From Ophioceras dolichostomum (Eukaryota; Ascomycota; Sordariomycetes; Magnaporthales; Ophioceraceae): a DNA stretch of 64,000 bases. The stretch's first letter is position 1. The number at the start of each line of letters is the position of its first letter. The stretch covers positions 652-64,651 of the forward strand of contig PYST01000142.1 of NCBI GenBank assembly GCA_003049485.1, given 5' to 3'. Under the pieces are notes generated by a model, which searched no databases, was not told where the DNA came from, and was given only the letters and a program-made list of their open reading frames with translations. Below are positions 23,572 to 32,824 of the stretch, in pieces. A program made the position numbers and the translations under genes.

Positions 23572-24885
23572 CTACTTCATTGTGTTGTAGACGAATGTTG
23601 TATGCGTCTGGGTGGTTGGGATGAACGCGAAGGGCATCTCACCGCGCGTGAGCTTGCCGACGACCTGAGAGAGGAACTCGTTGGTGAATGCACCGTTGAT
23701 GTCCTGAATCGCGATGTTCTGCTGAGGTATTAGCCGCAGGCCACCAAGACAAGATTTGGAAAGTGATAAACGTACCCATTGCATAGCGGGCACGCCCTGC
23801 CAGTCGTCGATGTCGACCGTCAGAGAATCCACCTACTCAGATTAGCTGATGCTTCTTTGTCATGTTTGCAAAATAGAGGTTGAGGGTATATTAGAAGTGA
23901 GGGGGGGAAGGGACGAGTATGAGAGGGTGGAAGGTTGATGAACTTACAGACTTGGGGGCCTCGTTGATCGGGAAAGGCATCTTGGAAGCCTTCGAGATGC
24001 TTGTCATGGCCTATTGTAGATGTGTCAGCTGAGGAGTAAGTATACGATTGAAATGGTACTTACCGATTTGCGCTCCTCATCGGCAATCGTCTGGACTTCG
24101 TCGCGCTCCCGCAAGATGTGGTTGAACCTCGCGTGATGCTCGTGCAGACCGCTATGGAGCTGTTTACCGAGATGGGTGATGGTGAAGAAGATCTCGGCAT
24201 CCTTCCTCGTGTGAAAGAAGGTGATCCTCTCATCCTTGTAGAAGAACGATCCCCAGTTGCTTCCGGGCATCTGCGTGACGGGCTCGTCGAAGTCGGCTTC
24301 CAAAAACTGGCCATCGATCTTGATCTCCGGACGACCAAACTTGTTGCCGACGATGTCCCTGTAGACCACCATGCCGAAATCGTAGCCCGGAATATCGCCA
24401 GCCAGGCGGTTCGGGTGCGTCCAGGCCCACATAGACGTCATGAATGAGCCGAGAAGCATGAAGTCGAGGTCATTGTTGCCAAGGTCCAGAGTATCCTTGA
24501 AGTTGTCGAGCATGGTCACGGCCGTGTCAATCTGCAGGGTGTGCTGCTCCTTGTTGATGGCAGCTTTGGCCATGCTGCCGGCGACAGCGAGAGCTTTCTG
24601 CGTCCAATTGGCAGCGCGCGGGATGGCCCAGTGGAAGCCCGCCTTCTTGAAGTTGATCTGCGCTTGCACAATCTCCAGAGCGCAGTCGATGATGGCCGCG
24701 TTGGCCACAGACTCAAAGGCCTGGAAGATGGTATGATAGAGCACAGAGGCATGATCAATGCGTCCGGCCTCCACCATGGCCTGGAGCATGATGAGAGCGG
24801 ACACAACGGCGTTGAAGAGCCGCCAGTTCCGCTGGATGGGCACGCGGAAATAGTGCAGAAGCTTATTATCGAGGCGCCGATCCAT
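23572..24885 (-). CDS. MAT1-1-2: Mating-type protein MAT1-1-2
   Basis: Four exons on the minus strand (24064-24885, 23948-24010, 23776-23832, 23572-23721) join in phase 0 to 363 residues; introns are 53, 115 and 54 bp. The block RNWRLFNAVVSALIMLQAM and the following Trp/Pro-rich segment (KKAGFHWAIPRAANWTQKAL) are typical of MAT1-1-2, a Sordariomycete protein of unclear biochemistry needed for fruiting-body development in several species. I take the first in-frame ATG (24885), but the frame stays open and protein-like upstream (LLFEFAHISRIFDQPKPFEK, up to about 24988) with no ATG before a stop at 25045-25047. The natural 5' end therefore seems cut off at the G run of the right direct repeat. 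Whether the remaining protein works is open. Confidence 0.9.
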
Positions 24886-24988
24886 GGTGAGTTCGAGGAG
24901 GCGACGCTGTGGCTTCTCAAATGGCTTGGGCTGATCGAAGATACGAGAGATGTGTGCGAATTCGAAAAGCAGACTGCTCACCTTGGAC

Positions 24989-25093
24989 GGGGGGGGGGGC
25001 GTGTGGGGTTGCGTCCCCGATGCTGAGCTTGGGTGCACCACCAGTTACCGTCAACCTTAATTGGACATCTGCCAAGCTCAGCTATCACTTATA
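24989..25093 (+). repeat. Right direct repeat bordering the MAT1-1 genes
   Basis: This is the second copy of the MAT-flanking repeat, in the same orientation as the left one: a G run (24989-24999), ggttgcgtccccgat (25007-25021), a spacer, and the 41-bp identical block at 25053-25093. It lies between the 5' end of MAT1-1-2 and MAT1-2-1, and its left part overlaps the ATG-less upstream frame of MAT1-1-2. The two identical blocks are 3126 bp apart. Confidence 0.9.
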
Positions 25094-25350
25094 ACTTGAG
25101 GTCTCTCATGCAAGGAGACTGGTCCAATCCAAAAAAAAATTGCCACCAAGCACCGAACAAAGAGGAAGTTCAAGTGCACCAGCATTCCAGGTCCCTTTTA
25201 ATCTTCCTCTGCACGTCTTCCGCGATCCCTAACCAGAACACTCCCGTCACGACCACTCTCGGGCATTTTCTCTCGCCATTTTTCGGCTTCGTTTTCGATC
25301 TCCCAATTCTACGATTCATTGTCACTGCAGCCGCCAAGCTCTCATCGACA

Positions 25351-26549
25351 ATGGCTATCACCAAGCTCGGCCAGGAGTACCTCCTGCAGAAGATTTCGTC
25401 GACTGTTGATCTCCAGTACAACGTCTTCAACAACAACAAGGTCGTTGCGATTCACGGAGTCATGATGGAGGATCTCGAGCCGCACAACCGGCAGGCTCTT
25501 GCCGACTGGTACAAGGAGTAAGTTGACATACACTTGCTGTTTCTCTGCGTACTTTCGCTGACTTCTCGTAGTCTCATTGAGAGCGACGACGTCAGCATCA
25601 TGAAGGATCCGGTCACCCACCGCTTCTACATGGGTCCCACGGCCATCGTTCAGCCGAACATTCTGGTTCCCGACAATTCTGTCACTGGCGGCGACACTGC
25701 GCCTCTCGCCACGCACGAGCTTGTGCACGCCAATTCTGGCCCTAGCAGTGATCACCAAGGTGCTCAGGTCAACGTCTCCAGCATCTCTGCCGGTGCTGTG
25801 GGAACTTCCGATCTTGCTGTCAACGGCACCATGTCCTTCAAGGGAGCCTCTGTTGCCAACGGCGGTATGGCTACCAACACCATCAACGCCATCGCCTACC
25901 CTTACGCCATGGTCAATACTGAACTTCTCACTGCGACGCCCCGGTATGATGGATTCGGCAACATTTTGGTTCCGCCGAACATCATCGCGGACTCCACCAA
26001 CACCCCTGGTTCCCCCGCCCACTATTACATGATCATCAACGGCCAGCCCTCGCAAATCCTCACCCTCGATCGGGCCCGCGACGTTGCCGCCGTCAACCGA
26101 TTCATTGCCGCTCGAGATGCCAACCATGTGTCTCCTCCCCGGGCGACTCGATGCAGCAGGAACAACGGCATCCGGCGGCCCCCGAATGCCTACATCCTCT
26201 ACCGTCGCGACTGGCATGCGCATGTAAAGGCCAGCAACCCAGGCATTCACAACAACAACATCTGTAAGTAGCTTTGATCACGGTTCGGACTTTTAGATTT
26301 TGCTGGTGCTAACATTCTTAAAGCTGTCATCCTCGGAAAGCAATGGCAGGAGGAGTCCGTCGAGACCCGCGCCAGGTACAAGGCCATGGCAGACGAGCTC
26401 AAGCGTCAGCACCTTGAGAAGTATCCCAACTACCGCTACTCGCCCCGCCGCTCCGCTGAGATTCAGCGTCGTGTAAGTTTTACGTCCTGCTGAAGTATCG
26501 AAATTAAGCTAACAGTTCGTTCCAGGCTACGACCGGCGCCAACCACTAG
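25351..26549 (+). CDS. MAT1-2-1: Mating-type protein MAT1-2-1 (HMG-box)
   Basis: Four exons (25351-25517, 25572-26263, 26324-26472, 26526-26549) join in phase to 343 residues. The MATA_HMG box begins RRPPNAYILYRRDWHAHVKA and continues through NNNISVILGKQWQEE to YPNYRYSPRRSAEIQRR. The second intron splits the Ser codon of NNNIS (T/CT), the diagnostic intron position of MAT1-2-1. The N-terminus carries a conserved-looking block around FNNNKVVAIHGV. The protein is a sequence-specific HMG transcription factor setting MAT1-2 identity and acting in heterodimers or balance with MAT1-1-1 during fertilisation. A MAT1-1-3 assignment is less likely because of the split-Ser intron, the long N-terminal region and the RRPPNAYILYR sequence. 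The box is intact and C-terminal, followed by only a few residues. Confidence 0.93.
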
Positions 26550-27778
26550 AGTGGCATAGTCAGTCCATCTCTCTGAAGTGTGGCAGTGGCGATCTTGTTC
26601 GGCGGGTCTGCATTTACAATCATCTTCACGGCGTCTTCGACTGAGCAGCATAGAAGGAAAGCATGGCGTTGGGGAAACAAAATACCATCGGAGTTTTTCC
26701 GTTGACTTTCATTTGTTTCGGCGCATATCTCGAGTCTATTCAACCTCGGTTGACCTGTGGGAAGATGCAGCTGGATGAAATGGACGGTAGTGGTGGAACA
26801 CCATAGGTAGGCAGGCAGGAGAAGTTGGTATTCCCACTCGCAGGGATAATGGTGACACCTAGGTAGAGAGGTAGACAGGTCACCTGAAAATTGCGAGCTT
26901 TCTGACCCTTTAATTTATCGATGTTTTCACCTGATGCTTCCGCTGTCGCTGTATCTGAACACTTGCCATCGTTGGTTGAACTTCCACTGAACCGACAATT
27001 ACCAACGATTTCCCGCCATACATTTTGGCTTCTCAAGAGCGTGCTTACAATCCAAAAGAAACTAGAAAGTTAACATTGTTACAATAGTGTGAAAGTCATT
27101 CTTGCAATCTAGGTTTGTCCATTCCTACTCTGCATCGGCTACGGACTCGACGGACGGGAAGATGTTGGAGGGAGCATGAGGGCAACATTTATTATCAGTT
27201 CGCTTCCATCATGGCCCAGAGCATGGTGATGGCGGGCGCAAGGGCATTAGGGAGTTGGCATTTTAGCTTGACGGGCAATCAGAAATACTTTACAAGCTTA
27301 TTGTACAGGCCCTGTTCCACGTTGGGTTGAAGAACGTCACACCGTAGTTCCTCGGATGGCTTATTTTGACTGAGAATGGAAGCGGTATGTTGAAGTTGAT
27401 TGGAGCCGGGGCGAAATCAGCCTCGCGGGTTCAAGGTGACTTGGTAGGTAGAAGGAGGAGGGTACTGAAAGGTGGAAGGCACCACTCGATCGAGCCTTCC
27501 TCACAGTGAATCACTTGCCCACCCTGCCATTACGGGCACTTCCTGCCCAATAAGCCTCACCACGGCAACCAGAGTTTTTTCTTGGTGCACTTGATCGAGT
27601 CTTCCCGGCAGTGAATAAATGCACAATATCTGCCATTGATCAACAATCTCGCCGTGGCAACCCAGTTGTTCCTCGTGGACCGTACGAGTTCCGGACAACA
27701 CCTTCTTCTCGATTAGATTAAGAGTCGGCGTTTGCTCCAAACCATCGACTTATTCATCTGCAATCATTCGCCGTAGTC
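26550..27778. other. Intergenic region right of MAT1-2-1
   Basis: No supported gene and no recognisable MAT1-1-3 remnant. It includes CCTA-type motifs (26803-26875) and an imperfect tandem duplication (separate entry). Confidence 0.5.
27484..27680. repeat. Degenerate tandem duplication of about 100 bp
   Basis: Segments 27484-27587 and 27588-27680 share in order the elements gatcgag(c/t)cttcc, cagtgaat, tgcc, cgccgtggcaacc (or cacggcaacc) and ttgttcctcg or ttcttggtg. The duplication lies directly upstream of the unknown 198-aa gene. Confidence 0.6.
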
Positions 27779-28561
27779 ATGGCATCGACTAGCTCTCCCG
27801 GAAAAATGTACATCCACATGGATGAAACTACACGCGAGGTTAATATACGGGTCCCATCTGATTGGACTATGGGCCGCGTTCACGCCGTCGCAGAGGCATT
27901 CTGGTAAGAGCACTCCCAAAGGAAACCTGCCTGGCCAAGGCGTGAAACTGACGTCTTTATAGCGATTGGTTCCTGGTGCCGATGGTCGTCTCTCTGGAGT
28001 CCGGCGTTGGCCAGTATCGAATCTCGACCTCCCAAGATGTCTTTGGCCTCGAGGTGGAGCGACTCGAGCGTAGGTGTTCTCTCATTCTTGGATTCCTGGA
28101 AATCGCGCTAACCATTGACCTACAACCCAACAGCCAAGGTCTGTGAGAGAATGCTTGCCATCGAGGCGGCCCTCGACCGTGAGGCGGCCCTACGCGAGGG
28201 CAGGTGTTCTCTATCCTCGGACTCCTAGAGATCACGCTAACCATTGACTTATAACCCAGAAGCCAATATCACGGCGGCCGCGAATGCCCAGGCGGCAGAG
28301 CCGATCCAAGAGAGCCAGGTCCAGGCCAGCAGCGATGCCGTGGACAATGCTATTGGTGACGGCAATGCTGATGCCAGCGTGGACGCCGGCGGCATTCATC
28401 AGTCGGCCTCCCAAGAGCAGCAAGCTGCGCCACATGATAATATCTTTGATTTTGACGCCTTTGATTTTGACGCCGTTGATCTTGACGCCGTTGATTTTGA
28501 CGCCCTTGATTTCGACGCCTTTGCCGCCCGCACTGTTGAGGAGGAGCAGAGCGACTTCTAG
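27779..28561 (+). CDS. Unknown 198-aa protein with acidic DFDA repeats
   Basis: I do not recognise this family. Four exons (27779-27903, 27963-28069, 28134-28199, 28263-28561) join in phase to 198 residues. The N-terminus (MASTSSPGKMYIHMDETTRE) is followed by VRVPSDWTMGR-like sequence and a short helical Glu/Ala segment (LAIEAALDREAALREANI). The acidic C-terminus repeats DFDAF, DFDAV, DLDAV and DFDAL. Introns 2 and 3 are close copies of one another, and intron 3 needs a GC donor (28200-28201) to keep the frame. The gene lies between MAT1-2-1 and APN2, so it is linked to mating type, but I have no evidence of a sexual role. No signal peptide or membrane segment. The exon model is reasonable because all phases close; the function is unknown. 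Confidence 0.65.
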
Positions 28562-28644
28562 GGTGTGATGGAGTGAGCTGGGGTTAGGGGGGTTTGCCAC
28601 ATAGCTTGAATTATTTCACTTTTCCCAAGCAGTAAAAAAAGGTC

Positions 28645-28805
28645 GTTCTCCCGCTATTGGCGATATCAAGGTTGATGCCAGTGCTAATGCTAGCGCTATC
28701 CCCAACGACCAAACTAGCGACAATAATCTCTTCGACTTTGAGAGCTTTGCCGTTGCCACCATTACGGTGCGGTATCAACTAGGGGCTCAACCGCCCCGAG
28801 TTTGA
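28645..28805 (+). pseudogene. Relic or alternative last exon of the neighbouring gene
   Basis: Frame 28653-28805 reads AIGDIKVDASANASAIPN and then NNLFDFESFAV before a TGA. This parallels the last exon of the 198-aa gene (AIGDGNADASVDAGG ... NIFDFDAFDF). It has no start codon of its own and sits 84 bp beyond that gene's stop, so it is either a decayed duplicate of the last exon or an alternative terminal exon reached by splicing. A CAAGCAG acceptor-like sequence lies at 28626-28632. Confidence 0.55.
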
Positions 28806-29124
28806 TAGAGCTCCAAAGATATCAAGTGGTCGGACTTGATCTTCTCGTGAATTTTGGCCTAAGCGGCTGGGAGCTCCGTTGGCTACTAGCTCGTATTGTA
28901 GTAAAAGCGGAAGAAATAAAATAGAATGGAGTAAAAGAAGAAGTAAAGAAGTCGTGAGGTGAGACAGGCAAAGCCGACAACTACGCGAAACAGATGGGAA
29001 GAGAAACGAGGGAGAAACGACAGAGGAAGAATAATGAGAAGAAGAAAGGAAGAGAGAAAATACCTCAAAAAGCGTATCTTGCCACTACTACATAGTCCGA
29101 CCAGTCCCTCACCTATGCGCTTCC
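28806..29124. other. Short intergenic region before APN2
   Basis: AG-rich sequence with no gene seen; it probably contains the APN2 3' untranslated region. Confidence 0.5.
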
Positions 29125-32053
29125 TCACTGAGAAGCATCAGCGCTGATAACATTACCACTACCACCACCGCCGCCGCCGCCAGTCCAGTCGCTGCTCCAC
29201 ACGAACGTTCCACACCTCCACTCCGTGCCCTTTTCCTTCGCCCCGGACGGCCCGAGCGGTCGGCCGCAGCAGTAGAATGACCGACCTGTTTGTTGTTGTG
29301 GGGTTACGACGGCGCGGGCGTGCGTTAGCTGCGTGCCTGACGTGGGTGGGATCGCGATAAGTGAATCCAGAGAGAGAAGAGAGAGAGAAACAGGACTGTC
29401 GCTTTTGGGTGGGGATGAGGGACGGAAGGAAACTGCTTTGTGGCTGGTTGCGTGGCAGAGAACCGAAGCGACGTTGAGACCACAAGCTCCGGAGAATGGA
29501 TGGGACACATGGATGACATACACACGCACAGGAAGAACAAAAAACCAGAGTAGAATAAACTAACAGAACGAGAAAAGAAAGGAAAGGTTTGTACGAACCT
29601 CGATTGACGCCCGCCTTCTTGGTCAGCATGCTGATGCAAGGCTCGTCGTGCTCGCACTTGGGCGGGACCCGCCCGCCCAGCAGCTTGGACCACGACTCCT
29701 TGGACTCGATGGGGTCGACGACCATCTTGTCATCATTCTGCCCGTCTTCCTCCTTGTTATTGTTGCCGCCGGTGCTGTTGTAGTCGTCGTTGGCGACTAT
29801 GATCGTGGCCGCGGGGTCGTACGGCTCGGAGCCACTGCCGCGTGAGAGGCTGCTGCTGCTGCTGGTCAATGTTGCTTGCGCCGGTGCAGCTGCAGCTGTG
29901 GTAGTCGTGGCGGTCGGCGGCGTCGCTGCGCCGCTAGGCTTGATTGCGAAGAGAAAGGGCGGCGCACCGGCGACCGCCGCTGGTGTCTTCTTCGTCTGGA
30001 ATGCTGGCGCCGCCAGTGGCGGATTGGTGGCGAAGGCTATGGTGGCGGCGGCAGGTTTGCCGCTGGTGCCAGTGGCGGCGTTGTCGTTTTGTCCATCTTT
30101 CAGCACCTCGGCGCTGCTGCTGTTGGATGACTGGGTGGTGAAGAAGCCCCTTAGGCTCGTCTGGGCGCGAGACAGGCCGCCGGATTTGTTGCTAGAAGAG
30201 ACGTCTCTGGGTGTCGAGGATCCTCCTCCCTTGCTTTTCTTCTGCGGGCGAGATGCCGTTGATGGCGGCGGTTCGATCGACCGTTTCAGTTGTGATGGAA
30301 GGTTGTACCGTGAGGAGAAAGCGATGGACGCGAGCGAGCTGGAGGCGAAGGATGTGGTGGCCGAGGACGACGAAGATGACGACGAAGATCGTGGAGTCTC
30401 GAAGGGCGAGCGCGCGGGCGGCGGTGCGGATCCGGATCGCGGTGGGGGCCCGCGCGATTCCTCGGGGCTTTCCCTCACATTGCTGGTCACGGGGGACAGC
30501 ACGGGCGGAAATTGCAAGAAGAGCGAGAGAGGCGACGCATCGTAGGCATCGGCGGCAGTGATGGTGATCATGGGAGGGACCAATGTGGGTGAAGTGGATT
30601 GCGGTGCTCTCTTGAACATGTCTTTGATGTTCTGCCGTCGGTCGAAGGAGGGCATGAGCTTGGCGGACTGGGGTAGCATGTCGTCCACCGACCAGTCCCT
30701 CAGCCGCTTGCCGCGGTGGAACATGCCTCTCGGGTTCACGTAATCCAGGACATGGACGTCCCTGCTTTGGTCGTTGCGGGGGTCGAGCTTGACGACGTCT
30801 CCGAGCGTGGCGTAGACGGGGCAGTGGTCGGAGCCGAGCAGGCCCTCCTGGATGTTGGCGTCGACGAACCAGTGGCGGATGCCGTTGCTGCAGAGCACGT
30901 AGTCGATGCGGCTGCCAAAGTTCCCGGGGCGGGCGTTCTTCCTCGTCTCCCAGCAGGTGTACATGCCCTCGCGCTTCGGGTGGAACTCGCGGCAGAGATC
31001 CCACAGCACCGGCTCCCGGCCCTCGCGCCTGCCGCCTACGACAGTGCCTCCAAACACAAGCTGGTTCAGGAAGCGCCTCGACGGCATGGAGATGAAGTCC
31101 TCCAACGTCATGGACGCCCTGCGCAGCTGCTCGGCGATTCCCGCTGTGTCCAGCTCGCCTCGGATGATGTTCAGGTCGCCGGCGAGAACTACTTGCTTGC
31201 CCATGGCAACGAGGTTACGGACCCTGACGTCCAGGGCATCGAGGAACGCGAGCCGGAAGTCTGTCCTGGTGTCATCTCTAGTGGCCGGGCTGTAGACTCC
31301 TATGAGCACGAAGGCTGGGAACTCGAGGACCATGCATCTGCCCTCGGAGTCGAGGGTGGAGAGGTCGATGGTGGATGACGACAGTTGGCCAGGCTGGGGA
31401 TACCCGCCAATACATTGGCCAGGCGGCATGTCACGGAACTTGATGGCGGACTTGGGCGGACAGGAGATGCCGGTGAGGCCTTCCTCGGCGCGGATGGGGC
31501 AGCACTTGCTGTTGCGGGTGTAGATGACCACGCCGGAGTAGCCCTTCTTGAAGCGCGGCAAACTGAAGTATACGTCCCAGCCGGGTACGAGCACCATGTC
31601 GTCCTGGAGATCCTTGCGCTGGATCTTCGTCTCTTGCATCACTACGATGTCGGCCTCTAGGATGTCGAACATGGCCTGCAAACCGGGGGTGAACGGGGGG
31701 CGGATGAGTTAGCATGTGGGTCTGAAGGAACTCTGGCCAAGAAATGCGGCCCGGACGTGGAATAGAGTGGGTGCTCATGGAATAGAGTGGGTGCTCATCA
31801 TACCTGGTAGGTCTTGGTTTCGCGCCATGGCTGATACGAAAACGGATTCCTGATGCCATTGACTGCATGCTGATATCAGTAGGTGGTCATACAGGGGGCG
31901 CAGGCGCAACGAGGTAGGCCGCATCGTGTCCATCGAGAGAGTCCATCGAGCCAGCTGGAGGCGATGTGGGTCGTGATGGTGCATCGGAGATTGGCGGCGA
32001 TAGCGTTGGAGAAGGGGGAACTCACCATTCCACGAGGTAATCCTCAAACCCAT
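29125..32053 (-). CDS. APN2: AP endonuclease 2 (class II DNA-(apurinic) lyase)
   Basis: Four exons on the minus strand (32026-32053, 31804-31862, 29599-31675, 29125-29285) join in phase to 774 residues. The start MGLRITSWNVNGIRNPF is the ExoIII/APE family N-terminus. Catalytic signatures are visible: QET (metal-binding Glu), YSPATRDDTRTDFR, LAGDLNI (Asp/Asn) and GSDHCPV (Asp-His pair). After the nuclease domain comes a long Ser/Pro-rich linker holding QTSLRGFF (coding around 30140-30167), a good PCNA-interaction motif. The last two exons encode a GRF zinc finger (CEHDEPC ... FYCCGRPLGPSG ... EWRCGTFVW). Apn2 cleaves abasic sites and trims blocked 3' ends in nuclear base-excision repair. APN2 is the standard right flank of MAT in Sordariomycetes. 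Confidence 0.95.
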
Positions 32054-32824
32054 GTTGGGCAGAGAACTGCAGAGAACTGCAGAGAGCAGCGCTGGGAGAG
32101 AGGCAGCTTGGCGAGGCGAGCTTCAGAAGCAGCCGCAGGCGTGAAGGCGAAGGACGGAACGGAGTGGAGTGGCGAGATGATGAATGAGGTCGAGGTCAAA
32201 CGTCGTCGAGCGACTTCCGCCACCCGTCGTCGACAGCGTGAGTGATGCCGTCGGGGGGGTGCATCTCTACCGGAAGGCGTTCACAGGGATCAATATACCT
32301 ACGAAGGGAGAGGGAGAGCTGAGGTCTTGGAGTTGTCCAGCTTGTCTCAAGGTAGCTACGCGAGACCACGTGATAGGTCCCCACAGACGTGCAGCCTTGC
32401 CCCGCTTCCGCTTGATCTACCCCGCACGGGACGCACGGACCTAGGGCAATCACGACCGGGTTCACCGGCGGCCACCGAGAACACGGGCCGGAAACGGAAA
32501 GCACTTGTCCTCCGCTCCCGCTCCCGCTCCTGCTCCTGCTCTCCCGCCAGTCCTCCTCCCTGGGGAAGGGCAGACCCACAGCAGGGGAGCAACGTGGTTC
32601 AAAGTTTCAAAGAGAGAAGTCACCACACCACACCTACACACTGCCGTTGCTCGGAGCTTTGCCTGATTTTCGCAGATTTTCGCGATTTTTCGTCTTTCCA
32701 CCGACTGGCTAGGCTATCTGCGCTTGCAGAAACCCGACAAAAAAAGTTAGAGAGCGCGTCACGACGAATACATTGCAGCAAGCAGCTAGCAAGCAGCCAG
32801 CAAGCAGCCAGCAAGCAGCTAGCA

